DNA of 56,474 bases from Acidithiobacillus sulfuriphilus. GTDB taxonomy: Bacteria; Pseudomonadota; Gammaproteobacteria; Acidithiobacillales; Acidithiobacillaceae. Location of the stretch: contig NZ_RIZI01000188.1 of the NCBI RefSeq assembly GCF_003721225.1, positions 1 through 56,474 on the forward strand. Direction: 5' to 3'. Shown here piece by piece: positions 8,111-17,313 of the stretch. The notes under the pieces were generated by a model, which searched no databases, was not told where the DNA came from, and saw nothing but the letters and a program-made list of their open reading frames with translations. The translations under genes were made by a program, and so were the position numbers. Position 1 is the stretch's first letter; every line of letters starts with the position of its first letter.

Positions 8111-9112
8111 CTAAAGGCGCGCCCGCCCCGGGTGGGGATCGCACAGGGTCAGCCAGAGGAGGGCGCCGGGCAGGCTGGTGAGGAGGATGGTGAAGCCCAG
8201 CAGCAGAGAGAGGGCCAATGCCTGGTCGGTACTCATTCCCAGATGGGAAAGATAAAAGACCATCAGGCCTTCGCGCAGCCCCCAGCCGGCGAAAGAGATG
8301 GGCAGGGCAAGAAAGAGGCTGATGACCGGCCAGACCAGCCAGATCGCTGCGGCACTGGGATATTCTCCCAAGGATCGCGCTAGGAGCCAGAAAGTCAGAA
8401 TGGAAAGCCCCTGGACGGCCAGGGAAATGATGGCGGCCAGGGCGAAATCCCGGCGATGGCGCAACAAGGCGGCCATGGACAAACGGATGTCATGCAGTTT
8501 ACCTCCCCAGCGGCCCGCCCTGGTACCCAGGAACTGCAAGGCCGGGCTCAGGATTAGGATCACCACGGCCGCATAGGCGCAAAGCAGGAGGGCAATGGTC
8601 CAGCCCATCTGCGGCAGCAACCCCACCTTTTGGCCGCCGAACAGAAAGGCCGTGGCGGCGATGGCCATGAGGGCGCCGAGACCGATGAAACGATCGCCGA
8701 AGACGGCGCCGAGGGCAAGGGTGGTCGCGCCCGTCTGATGCCGGGTGTACCACGCGCGCAGCACGTCGCCGGATACCGCGCCCGGGAGGACCTGATTGAA
8801 ATAAGCCCCTACCCAATTCAGACGCAAGAGCCAGGGCAAGGGCGCGCGGCGCTCCAGGGCGTGCAGAATGACCTGCCAGCGTAAGGCGGAAATGCTGAGG
8901 TTGCAGGCATAGGCCAGACTGGCCGCCAGCAGCCAGAAAGGATTGGCCTGCAGGATGCGGGTCGCCAGGGCTTGCCAATCGGTCTGATGCAAGAGCCAGG
9001 CCAGCAGGGCAAGGGTAAACAGCACCTGCGCCAATAGCCGCCAGTGGCTACGGCGTTTGTGGACCGGCGCCAGGCCGGGCTCCCCTGGCGCAATGGTGGG
9101 GGTTCTGGTCAT
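8111..9112 (-). CDS. YbhN/AglD-type integral membrane protein (UPF0104)
   Basis: A 333-residue protein with about eight hydrophobic segments, beginning with a short basic N-terminus (HKRRSHWR) and a first helix near residues 27-42. It has the pattern of the lysylphosphatidylglycerol synthase transmembrane family, including the ALRWQVIL turn and the NQVLPGAVSGDVLRAW segment typical of these proteins. The substrate is not known; members have been linked to lipid or polyprenol flipping and cell-envelope integrity. It lacks the soluble aminoacyl-transferase domain of MprF. It follows pabB by 25 bp and is probably co-transcribed. Confidence 0.8.
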   Translation of the reverse strand: MTRTPTIAPGEPGLAPVHKRRSHWRLLAQVLFTLALLAWLLHQTDWQALATRILQANPFWLLAASLAYACNLSISALRWQVILHALERRAPLPWLLRLNWVGAYFNQVLPGAVSGDVLRAWYTRHQTGATTLALGAVFGDRFIGLGALMAIAATAFLFGGQKVGLLPQMGWTIALLLCAYAAVVILILSPALQFLGTRAGRWGGKLHDIRLSMAALLRHRRDFALAAIISLAVQGLSILTFWLLARSLGEYPSAAAIWLVWPVISLFLALPISFAGWGLREGLMVFYLSHLGMSTDQALALSLLLGFTILLTSLPGALLWLTLCDPHPGRARL

Positions 9113-9137
9113 TGGCTGCCCTGCTCATGAAATGGGG

Positions 9138-10550
9138 TCAAGTCTCGCTCCTGGAAACATCCGTATCCGTCATAGCCATCGTTTTGCCGGACAATACGGC
9201 GTGAAAGGGGGCCACCTTGTCCAGGCATTCCTGATATTCCGCAGCGGCCCCGGAGTCGGCCACAATACCACCGCCTGCCCAAAAAGTGACGCGCCCGTTC
9301 TCCACCGTCAAGCTGCGGATGGCGATATTCATGTCCATGGCGCCGGCAACGTCGATATAACCGATGCTGCCGCAATAAATGCCGCGGGGACCGCCTTCCA
9401 GTTCGGCAATGATCTCCATGGCGCGGTGCTTGGGCGCGCCGGTGATGGAGCCGCCGGGAAAGACGGCCTGCAGGGCGCTGATGGCGTCTGCTCCCGGGGC
9501 CAAGCGGGCGCGCACGCTGCTCACCAGATGGTGGACGTTGGCGAAGGATTCCAACCGGCATAACTCGGGGACCGTTACGGAACCGGTGGCCGCTACGCGA
9601 CCGAGGTCGTTGCGCAGCAGGTCGACGATCATGACGTTTTCCGCGCGATCCTTGGGGCTGTGCAACAAGGCTTCGACCATACGCAGGTCGGCATCGGGGT
9701 CAGGCAAACGCGGGCGGGTACCCTTGATGGGCCGCGCCTCCAGGAGGCCGTCACGGAGTGTCAACAGGCGCTCCGGGGAAAGGCTCAAGATCGCCCCCTG
9801 AGGTAAGGCGAGATAGGCGGCAAAGGGAGCAGGGTTCACCTCCCGCAGTTCCCGGTAGAGGGACCAAGGGTGGCCCGTGCAGGCAGCGCTGAAGGATTGG
9901 GCGAGGTTGACCTGATAACAATCACCGGCGTGAATATAGTCCTGCACCCGGGCGAAGGCGGCCGCATAGTCGGCCCATGACCAATGGGCCTGTACCGGTT
10001 CGCGCATCCGGAAAGGCGGAACCGGGGCGGATTCCGCAGGCCGCCGTGAAAAATGGTCGGCCCAGTAGGACCAACGCTCCCGACTGCGGGCCGTGCTTTC
10101 CAGACTCGTCAGCCACGCCTGCCGGCGCTCATGATCCACCACATAGGCGCCGTCGTAGATGCCCAGGCTGATCTCGGGCAGAGCGCCGCCGCCAGGATGC
10201 CCTATTTCCTGCAGTTCCAGACCAAAGTCGTAGGCCAGATAACCCACCGCCCCGCCTACAAAAGGGAGGTCGGCAGGCCTGTTCTCCGGCACGGGCAGGC
10301 GGGAGAGCAACTGCCGCAGGATCGTTAGCGCTTCACCGGGGTGTGCCCGCGCCACTCCATCCGGCCCTGCCACCCAGGTCTGCCCGCCCTCGCGCCATAG
10401 CCGGTAGACGGGTTCCGCGACAATCACGCTGTAGCGGCCGCGCTCGCCCCCGATGTCACAACTATCCAGCAACATGGCCCAGGGCTGCTGCGCCAGGGGC
10501 GCGAAGCGTTGGACGATGTCGTCGGGGTAGGGTACTTCCGTTATCCGCAT
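9138..10550 (-). CDS. pabB: aminodeoxychorismate synthase component I
   Basis: A 470-residue chorismate-binding enzyme that aminates chorismate to 4-amino-4-deoxychorismate for folate synthesis. The decisive mark separating it from anthranilate synthase TrpE is PIKGT with K276, the lysine nucleophile of PabB; TrpE has alanine there. The core motifs DLLRNDLGRV, FPGGSITGAPKHRAMEII and the end segment with GGGIVADS are present. No fused PabA or lyase domain is seen, so a separate glutaminase and PabC must be encoded elsewhere. It is probably the first gene of a two-gene unit with the downstream YbhN-like protein. Confidence 0.92.
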   Translation of the reverse strand: MRITEVPYPDDIVQRFAPLAQQPWAMLLDSCDIGGERGRYSVIVAEPVYRLWREGGQTWVAGPDGVARAHPGEALTILRQLLSRLPVPENRPADLPFVGGAVGYLAYDFGLELQEIGHPGGGALPEISLGIYDGAYVVDHERRQAWLTSLESTARSRERWSYWADHFSRRPAESAPVPPFRMREPVQAHWSWADYAAAFARVQDYIHAGDCYQVNLAQSFSAACTGHPWSLYRELREVNPAPFAAYLALPQGAILSLSPERLLTLRDGLLEARPIKGTRPRLPDPDADLRMVEALLHSPKDRAENVMIVDLLRNDLGRVAATGSVTVPELCRLESFANVHHLVSSVRARLAPGADAISALQAVFPGGSITGAPKHRAMEIIAELEGGPRGIYCGSIGYIDVAGAMDMNIAIRSLTVENGRVTFWAGGGIVADSGAAAEYQECLDKVAPFHAVLSGKTMAMTDTDVSRSET

Positions 10551-10618
10551 CGGTAACCGGCGTCATGGGACTCAGAACAGGTGGAGGATAAGCGAGTCCA
10601 GCGCCGCTGCCCAGCCCA

Positions 10619-10646
10619 TTGCATTCATGCGCCTCCCGGCATAATC
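10619..10646 (+). promoter_or_regulatory. possible promoter of tRNA-Ala
   Basis: TTGCAT at 10619-10624 and ATAATC at 10641-10646 are 16 bases apart and end 11 bases before the tRNA. The spacing is right for a sigma-70 promoter, but the match is only fair. Confidence 0.4.
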
Positions 10647-10657
10647 TATGTCGCCAT

Positions 10658-10733
<76 letters not shown>

Positions 10734-10742
10734 AACAGCACG

Positions 10743-10770
10743 GCTCGGACCTCCCCGGGCCTTTTTTCTT
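10743..10770 (+). terminator. Rho-independent terminator after tRNA-Ala
   Basis: GCTCGG (10743-10748), loop ACCTCC, CCGGGC (10755-10760), followed by CTTTTTTCTT. The six-pair stem with one U-G pair and the T-run sit 9 bases after the tRNA CCA. Confidence 0.8.
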
Positions 10771-11118
10771 GCCTGATACGTCGAGACGGCGGGGGTTCCC
10801 GCATGATGGTCTGCGAGTAGACGTGCGGTGCAGGACAAGGGATTTACCCGGGGTTGTGGCCGCCGGTTCGAGGCCGACCAGGGCGACCAGTCCTGGGCTA
10901 AAATCGTCTCCCAGTGGCAGTGCCATTATGCCGCTCCCGTTTTGCCTCCCTATCGCCGACCCGTGACACCATCGAGCCAAAGCCTGAAACAGTCCGCACG
11001 TCACCCTGGGTTTCACGTCAGGCGACTTCGACAGGGCACTGAAACTTTCCGTCAACGGATATCTGTTGCACCATACCCATGTCTACTGTAAGGGCCATCA
11101 GCCGCGGGGTATTGGACC
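10771..11118. other. non-coding gap before mscL
   Basis: I see no credible gene in these 348 bases. Open frames here lack ribosome-binding sites or known motifs and change at random across frames. The mscL promoter must lie in the right part, but no clear sigma-70 boxes stand out. Confidence 0.5.
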
Positions 11119-11574
11119 ATGTTTAAAGGATTCGTTAGCGACTTCAAAAGCTTCATCATGCGTGGAAACGTCGTCGACATGGCCGTAGGCATCGTCATCG
11201 GCGCCGCATTTTCGAGTATCGTCACTTCCCTGGTTAGTAATGTGATCATGCCTCCCATTGGATTGCTGCTGGGCAAGGTCGATTTTTCCAACCTTTATCT
11301 CCTGTTGCAGAGCGGCAGCACCCCCGGCCCCTATCCAAGCCTGGAAGCGGCTCGCAAAGTGGGCGCGGTGACGTTGAATTATGGATTGTTTATCAATGCG
11401 ATGGTAAGCTTTCTCATTATTGCCTTCGTCATCTTCCTGCTCATCCGCGCAATCAATCACCTCTACCAAAAGCCCGCGGCGGCAGCCACCACCAAGGTCT
11501 GCCCTTTCTGCGCGGTTGAAATCCCTTTGGCAGCCAAGCGCTGCCCCCACTGCACATCCAATCTCGAATCATAA
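11119..11574 (+). CDS. mscL: large-conductance mechanosensitive channel with C-terminal zinc-ribbon motif
   Basis: Opens under membrane tension to release solutes during osmotic downshock. Residues 1-115 are standard MscL: the amphipathic N-terminal helix FKGFVSDFKSFIMRGN, first pore helix DMAVGIVIGAAFSSIV, the periplasmic loop, and second helix NAMVSFLIIAFVIFLLIRAI. The protein is 151 residues, longer than the usual ~136. Instead of the normal charged C-terminal helical bundle it ends with C128-PF-C131 and C142-PH-C145, a four-cysteine zinc-ribbon pattern, after a short alanine-rich linker. A redox or metal effect on gating is only a guess. Confidence 0.94.
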   Translation: MFKGFVSDFKSFIMRGNVVDMAVGIVIGAAFSSIVTSLVSNVIMPPIGLLLGKVDFSNLYLLLQSGSTPGPYPSLEAARKVGAVTLNYGLFINAMVSFLIIAFVIFLLIRAINHLYQKPAAAATTKVCPFCAVEIPLAAKRCPHCTSNLES

Positions 11575-11884
11575 TCGGGGCCCACATGCAGCTTCCTTTC
11601 AAACCCGCAAAGTCAACGGATGACGGGCTGCTTTCCATGTTTAGTCGCTTACATTCCGATGGACATACCCTGGAGGAAGCCCTGAACCCGTCGTTCGCCG
11701 TCCCGGCCGCGAAAGCGGGCATGGCGCCAGACCGAGAATGCGAGACCAAGCGCATCCCCATGCTGGACTGGGTTCGCAAGAAGGCCGTCGTCAATGCGGG
11801 CCGAAAAGGGTGCCACCGAGTGTCCCCGCCCAGCGGCGCGGCGAACGGTTCCCGGAATCCGGCCAAGCATTCCGGTAGCTGTCC
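11575..11884. other. gap between mscL and jetA with no convincing gene
   Basis: A 100-codon plus-strand frame (11586-11888) ends in an ATGA overlap with jetA. It resembles no family I know, has a variable composition, and frames on the other strand are as long. I see no clear promoter. It may mark the left edge of the inserted defense operon. Confidence 0.4.
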
Positions 11885-13327
11885 ATGAGCCTGGATTACG
11901 CCACCCTGGACACCCTGCGCCGCAGCCACCCTGCCTGGCGCCTGCTGGGAGCCGAACATGCACCGCTCATTGCCAGCTTTTTGCAGCGGGTTTTTATCAC
12001 GCCCAATGTCCGGGTCATAGCTCAGGCGGATCTGGCCGAGGCGCTGGAGGACGAACTATACGGCCTGCGCGAGCAACTCGGCAGCGAGGCCTTTCCGCGG
12101 CCGGCGCTGGAGTACCTGAATGACTGGGCGGCCAACGAGCGAGGCTGGTTGCGAAAATTTTATCCGTTGGGATCGGACGAACCCCATTTCGATCTGACCC
12201 CGGCCACCGAAAAAGCCATTACTTGGCTGTCTAGCCTGACGGAACGAGCTTTCGTCGGCACCGAATCGCGCCTGCTGATCTTGTTTGAACTGCTCAAGCA
12301 GATGACCGAAGGGAGCGAGACCGACCCCGAGGCACGTATCCGCGAGCTCCACAAACGCCGTGGGGAGATCGACGCGGAGATGGAGCGCGTCATCCAGGGT
12401 GACATCCCCCTGCTGGACGATACGGCCCTGAAGGACCGTTTCCAGCAATTCGTGGGTCTCGCCCGCGAGTTGTTGGCGGATTTCCGCGAGGTGGAGCACA
12501 ATTTCCGCGGGCTGGATCGGCGGGTACGCGAGCGCATCGCGCTCTGGGATGGGGCCAAGGGGGCGTTGCTGGCGGAAATCATGGGCGAACGCGACGCCAT
12601 TGCCGACTCCGACCAGGGGAAAAGTTTTCGCGCCTTCTGGGATTTTCTCATGTCCAGTGCGCGGCAGGAGGAACTGACGCAGTTGATCGAGAAGGTCCTG
12701 CACTTGCCGTCGGTGGCCGCGCTCGGACCCGACACCCGCCTCAAACGGGTACATTACGACTGGCTGGAGGCCGGTGAGCATACCCAGCGCACCGTGGCGC
12801 AACTTTCCCAACAGTTGCGGCGTTTTCTGGACGACAAGGCCTATCTGGAGAACCGGCGCATCATGGGCATTCTGCACGAAGTCGAGGCCCACGCCCTGGC
12901 CGTGCGCGAGGCCATGCCGGCAGGTGATTTCATCGCCATCGACGAGACCGCTGCCAGCATCGAACTGCCCATGGAGCGCCCCCTCCACACACCCCCTGTC
13001 AAGGCCCGGATTATCGACATGCTGCTCGAACACGGCGAAGCGGATGTGGATGCCACAGCCCTCTTCACGCAGGTGGTGATCGACAAGGCCGTCCTCGCGC
13101 GCCACATCCGCCAGGCCCTCCAGACCCACCTACAGATCAGCCTGGGCGAACTGTTGGAGAGCCACCCCCTGCAACAGGGGCTAGCGGAACTGGTAAGCTA
13201 TCTGCAGTTGGCGGCGGATCGGCCCAGGACCGTCATCGACGAGGACGCGAGCGAATGGGTGGCATGGCAAAGCCAGGGCGGCGAATGGAAACGGGCGCGC
13301 CTGCCACGCGTGATTTTGGTGAGGTGA
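11885..13327 (+). CDS. jetA: Wadjet type I subunit JetA (DUF3375)
   Basis: A 480-residue protein of the DUF3375 family, the kleisin-like subunit (MukF analog) of the Wadjet complex that senses and destroys small circular plasmids. It opens with LDTLRRSHPAWRLL, typical of the family, has a helical middle rich in charged residues, and a C-terminal winged-helix-like part. It is the first of four tightly packed genes jetA-jetB-jetC-jetD. The ATG lacks a strong Shine-Dalgarno, but the N-terminus matches family starts. Assignment rests on sequence pattern and the complete four-gene context. Confidence 0.92.
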   Translation: MSLDYATLDTLRRSHPAWRLLGAEHAPLIASFLQRVFITPNVRVIAQADLAEALEDELYGLREQLGSEAFPRPALEYLNDWAANERGWLRKFYPLGSDEPHFDLTPATEKAITWLSSLTERAFVGTESRLLILFELLKQMTEGSETDPEARIRELHKRRGEIDAEMERVIQGDIPLLDDTALKDRFQQFVGLARELLADFREVEHNFRGLDRRVRERIALWDGAKGALLAEIMGERDAIADSDQGKSFRAFWDFLMSSARQEELTQLIEKVLHLPSVAALGPDTRLKRVHYDWLEAGEHTQRTVAQLSQQLRRFLDDKAYLENRRIMGILHEVEAHALAVREAMPAGDFIAIDETAASIELPMERPLHTPPVKARIIDMLLEHGEADVDATALFTQVVIDKAVLARHIRQALQTHLQISLGELLESHPLQQGLAELVSYLQLAADRPRTVIDEDASEWVAWQSQGGEWKRARLPRVILVR

Positions 13328-13331
13328 GGGG

Positions 13332-13940
13332 ATGGACAGCATGGAAGTGACAGCAGCGGACGATCTGCCGACGCTGGTGATCCCGCTGCTCAAAGGCGTG
13401 CTCTATCAGGAGAACGACGCGGCCCTATGGAATGTGCTGCTGAAACTCCAGGCCCGGCTGCGCGACTACGTGGCCGTGCTGGGGCTGGTATTGGTACTCG
13501 ATGAGGCCGAGGGCTACGCCTTCCTGCGTTCGCCCACCGATAGCGAGGAGGAGTCCACGACCCCCCTGCCCCGGCTGATTGCCCGGCGACCGCTGTCGTT
13601 TCCGGTGAGCCTGCTGCTGGCCCTGCTCCGCAAGAAGCTGGCGGAGTTCGACGCCGGCGGCGGCGAAACCCGGTTGATCCTCTCCCGCGACGAGATCGCC
13701 GAGTTGATCCGGGTCTTTCTGCCCGCCGGTAGCAATGAGACCCGGCTGATCGACCAGGTGGACACCCAGATCAACAGGATCATCGAACTGGGGTTTATCC
13801 GCCGCCTGCGCGGGCAGGAGCAGATCTATGAAGTGCGGCGCATCCTCAAGGCGTTTGTCGATGCCCAATGGCTCTCCGACCTTGCATCCCGGCTGGCCGA
13901 GTACCGAGCCCGATTGGCAGGGACGACCGAAGATGAGTGA
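13332..13940 (+). CDS. jetB: Wadjet type I subunit JetB (DUF4194)
   Basis: A 202-residue DUF4194 protein, the KITE-type (MukE-like) subunit that bridges JetA and the JetC motor. Winged-helix features are visible in RPLSFPVSLLLALLRKKLAE and the C-terminal DTQINRIIELGFIRRL plus YEVRRILKAFVDAQWL. It starts 5 bp after jetA stops and overlaps jetC by 8 bp. GAGGGG immediately before the ATG is a usable ribosome-binding site. Confidence 0.92.
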   Translation: MDSMEVTAADDLPTLVIPLLKGVLYQENDAALWNVLLKLQARLRDYVAVLGLVLVLDEAEGYAFLRSPTDSEEESTTPLPRLIARRPLSFPVSLLLALLRKKLAEFDAGGGETRLILSRDEIAELIRVFLPAGSNETRLIDQVDTQINRIIELGFIRRLRGQEQIYEVRRILKAFVDAQWLSDLASRLAEYRARLAGTTEDE

Positions 13941-16900
13941 AACGCTGGGACTGGATTTTGTCACCGACGATCAACTCGCCGGCTTTCGCCTGCAACGCCT
14001 GGAGGTGTTCAACTGGGGCACTTTTGACGGCCGGGTATGGACATTGCCTCTGAACGGCAGGAACGCCCTGCTCACCGGCGACATCGGCTCCGGCAAATCC
14101 ACCCTGGTGGATGCCGTCACCACACTGCTGGTCCCCACCCAGCGCATCGCCTACAACAAGGCGGCCGGCGCCGATGCCCGCGAACGCACGCTGCGCTCCT
14201 ACGTCCTGGGACACTACAAGTCCGAGCGCAGCGAAAACGCCGCCACCGCTAAACCGGTCGCCTTGCGCGACCACAACAGCTATTCGGTCATCCTTGGCGT
14301 CTTCCACAACGCCGGTTACGGGCATACCGTCACGCTGGCCCAGGTATTCTGGATGAAAGACCTGCAGGGTCAGCCGGCGCGTTTTTTCACCGTGGCCGAA
14401 CGCGACCTGAGCGTGACCACCGACTTCGCCCATTTCGGATCGGATATCAGCCAGTTGCGCAAACGGCTACGCCACGCCGGAGTGGAAGTCTTCGACGCCT
14501 TCCGGCCCTATGGCGCGACCTTTCGCCGCCACTTCGGCATCGACAATGAACAGGCCCTGGACCTCTTCCATCAGACGGTCTCCATGAAATCCGTGGGCAA
14601 CCTCACCGACTTCGTGCGCAATCACATGCTGGAGCCCTTTGCGGTAGCACCGCGCATCAGTGCCCTGATCGCCCACTTCGACGACCTCAACCGTGCCCAC
14701 GAAGCGGTGCTCAAGGCCAAGCACCAGGTGGAACTGCTCACGCCCCTGACGAACGACTGCGACCGCCATGCCGAACTGGCCGCCGAGGCCGAAGAACTGC
14801 GTGCCTGCCGCGAGGCCCTCAAATCCTATTTTGCCGGGCTCAAGGTAGACCTGCTGGACAAACGTCTGCGCCACCTCGACGAAGAACAGTCCCGGCAGAC
14901 TGTCCAGATCCAGCGCCTGAGCGAACAGCGACAAAGCCGCCAGGCCGAGGAGCGGGAGCTGCGCCGCAGCATCGCCGACAATGGCGGCGATCGCATCGAA
15001 CGCATCAGCGAGGAAATCCGTCAGCAAGAGGAGGAAAAGGCTCGCCGCCTGCGGAAAGCACAGCGCTATGGGGAACTGACCCATGCCCTGGCCTTGCGGG
15101 AAGCGGAGAATGCCGAGGACTTCCTCCTCCAGCACGAGCAATGCGCGACCTTGCGCGAAGCCAGCGAAATCCGTGAGGCCGAAGTGCAGAACGCCTATCA
15201 CCAAATGGCGGTGGCCTTTACCCAAGGGAAGCAGGAACACACCGCCCTCAGCAGCGAAATCGCCAGCCTCCGGTCTCGCCGCAGCAATATCGATGCTGCC
15301 CAGATCGCCATGCGCAATGCCTTGTGCAGCGCCCTGGAACTGCCCGAGGACGACATGCCGTTTGCCGGTGAACTCATCCAGATACACGACGATGAGAAGG
15401 ACTGGGAGGGGGCGGCCGAGCGTCTGCTGCGCAATTTCGGTCTGTCGCTGCTGGTGCCCGACGCCCACTATGCGCGCGTTTCTGCGTGGGTGGACCGCAC
15501 CCTGCTCAAAGGCAGACTGGTTTACTTCCGGGTACGGACGGCCGGTCGTGGCGAGTCGCCCACCCTGCACCCCGATTCCCTGGCGCGCAAACTGGCCGTC
15601 AAGCCCGACTCTCCCTTCTACGCCTGGTTGGAACGGGAAATCTCCCAACGCTTCGACATAGCCTGTTGCGCCACCCAGGAACAGTTCCACCGCGAGATCA
15701 GGGCCGTGACCCGCGCCGGGCAGAGCAAGTCGCCCGGAGAGCGCCACGAGAAGGACGACCGTTACCGGATCGACGACCGTAGCCGCTATGTGCTGGGCTG
15801 GAGCAATGCCGCCAAGATCGCCACCCTGGAGGCCAAGGCCCAGGTTTGGGAGGCGCGGCTCGGGGAAGAGGCAAGCCGCATGGCCGCCCTGCTGGACGAA
15901 CAGAAAGGCCTCAAGGCGCGTCTGGAGGCCTTGAGCAACCTGGCCCAATACACCGATTTCCGCGATCTCGACTGGCGCCCGCTGGCAGCGGAACTGGCCC
16001 GCCTGCGGGAGGACAAACGGCAACTGGAGGCAAGTTCAGACCTGCTCAAGACCCTGACCCTGCGCCTGCAGGACGTCGAAACGGCCCTCAGCGAAATCGA
16101 AAACCTGCTCGACGACAAAAAGCGTGACCATGCCAAAACCGAGCAGAAGCAAAGCGAAGCCAACGCATTGCGCCAACAGGCTCAATCCTTGCTGGAGGAC
16201 TCTGCAGCGCATCGGGTCTGGTTCCCGCGCATTGACGCCCTGCGTCCGGAAGCCCTGGGCGAGCATCAGCTCAGCGTGGAATCCTGCGACAGCCGCGCCC
16301 AGGACATGCGCGAGTGGCTACAGGACCGCATCGACGCCGAGGACAAGAAACTCGCCCGCCTGCAGGAAAAAATCATCAAGGCCATGACCTCCTACAACGA
16401 GGCCTACCGCCTGGACACCCAGGACGTGGACATCAGTCTGGCAGCGGCCTTTGAATACCGCAGCATGCTGGAACGCCTCAATGGTGATGATCTGCCGCGT
16501 TTCGAGGCGCGCTTCAAGGAACTGCTCAATGAAAACACCATCCGCGAGGTGGCCAACTTCCAGTCGCAACTGGCCCGCGAACGCGAGGACATCAAGGATC
16601 GCATCGCCCACATCAACCAGTCCCTGACCCAGATCGACTATAATACCGGCCGTTACATCGTGCTGGAGGCGCAATCCGCCCCGGATGCCGACATCCGCGA
16701 TTTCCAGAGTGAACTGCGCAGTTGCACCGAAGGCGCCCTCACTGGTTCCGGCGATGCCCAGTACTCTGAAGCCAAGTTCCTGCAGGTCCGGCAGATCATC
16801 GAGCGTTTTCGCGGGCGCGAAGGCCAGTCCGAAGCCGACCGGCGCTGGGCGACCAAGGTCACCGACGTGCGCAACTGGTTCGCCTTCGCCGCATCGGAAC

Positions 16901-17313
16901 GCTGGCGCGAGGACGGAAGCGAGTATGAGCATTATTCCGACTCCGGCGGCAAGTCCGGAGGCCAGAAGGAAAAGCTCGCCTATACCATCCTGGCGGCGAG
17001 TCTCGCTTATCAGTTCGGGCTGGAGTGGGGCGCGCTACGTTCGCGGTCCTTCCGTTTCGTCGTCATCGACGAAGCCTTCGGCCGCGGCTCGGACGAATCG
17101 GCCCAATATGGCCTGAAGCTATTCCAGCAATTGAATCTGCAACTCCTGATCGTCACCCCGCTGCAAAAGATCCACATCATCGAGCCCTTTGTCGCCAACC
17201 TCGGTTTTGTGCATAACGAGGAGGGGCGCGCCTCACAGTTGCGCAACCTCAGCATTGAAGACTACCGCACCGAAAAGGACGCTCGCGTGCCGGCGGCAGC
17301 GCCGTCCCAATGA
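13933..17313 (+). CDS. jetC: Wadjet type I SMC-like ATPase JetC
   Basis: A 1126-residue MukB/SbcC-like motor that extrudes plasmid DNA. The N-terminal ATPase half has Walker A GDIGSGKST at residues 49-57. Long coiled coils rich in E, R, Q and L flank a central hinge region. The C-terminal half has the ABC signature SGGKSGGQ around 1004-1011 and Walker B VVIDEAFG with D1046/E1047. I start at MSETLGLDF, which overlaps the jetB stop by 8 bp; an upstream extension of 35 codons lies inside jetB and lacks similarity. All nucleotide-binding residues look intact, so the system may be functional. Confidence 0.95.
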   Translation: MSETLGLDFVTDDQLAGFRLQRLEVFNWGTFDGRVWTLPLNGRNALLTGDIGSGKSTLVDAVTTLLVPTQRIAYNKAAGADARERTLRSYVLGHYKSERSENAATAKPVALRDHNSYSVILGVFHNAGYGHTVTLAQVFWMKDLQGQPARFFTVAERDLSVTTDFAHFGSDISQLRKRLRHAGVEVFDAFRPYGATFRRHFGIDNEQALDLFHQTVSMKSVGNLTDFVRNHMLEPFAVAPRISALIAHFDDLNRAHEAVLKAKHQVELLTPLTNDCDRHAELAAEAEELRACREALKSYFAGLKVDLLDKRLRHLDEEQSRQTVQIQRLSEQRQSRQAEERELRRSIADNGGDRIERISEEIRQQEEEKARRLRKAQRYGELTHALALREAENAEDFLLQHEQCATLREASEIREAEVQNAYHQMAVAFTQGKQEHTALSSEIASLRSRRSNIDAAQIAMRNALCSALELPEDDMPFAGELIQIHDDEKDWEGAAERLLRNFGLSLLVPDAHYARVSAWVDRTLLKGRLVYFRVRTAGRGESPTLHPDSLARKLAVKPDSPFYAWLEREISQRFDIACCATQEQFHREIRAVTRAGQSKSPGERHEKDDRYRIDDRSRYVLGWSNAAKIATLEAKAQVWEARLGEEASRMAALLDEQKGLKARLEALSNLAQYTDFRDLDWRPLAAELARLREDKRQLEASSDLLKTLTLRLQDVETALSEIENLLDDKKRDHAKTEQKQSEANALRQQAQSLLEDSAAHRVWFPRIDALRPEALGEHQLSVESCDSRAQDMREWLQDRIDAEDKKLARLQEKIIKAMTSYNEAYRLDTQDVDISLAAAFEYRSMLERLNGDDLPRFEARFKELLNENTIREVANFQSQLAREREDIKDRIAHINQSLTQIDYNTGRYIVLEAQSAPDADIRDFQSELRSCTEGALTGSGDAQYSEAKFLQVRQIIERFRGREGQSEADRRWATKVTDVRNWFAFAASERWREDGSEYEHYSDSGGKSGGQKEKLAYTILAASLAYQFGLEWGALRSRSFRFVVIDEAFGRGSDESAQYGLKLFQQLNLQLLIVTPLQKIHIIEPFVANLGFVHNEEGRASQLRNLSIEDYRTEKDARVPAAAPSQ

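Noticed and set aside
10855..10900. sequence with GGTTCGAGG resembling a tRNA T-loop
   Set aside because: The flanking stems do not pair and no other tRNA arm is present.
11586..11888. 100-codon frame with ATGA overlap to jetA
   Set aside because: The overlap is tempting, but there is no ribosome-binding site, no known motif, and frames of equal length lie on the other strand.
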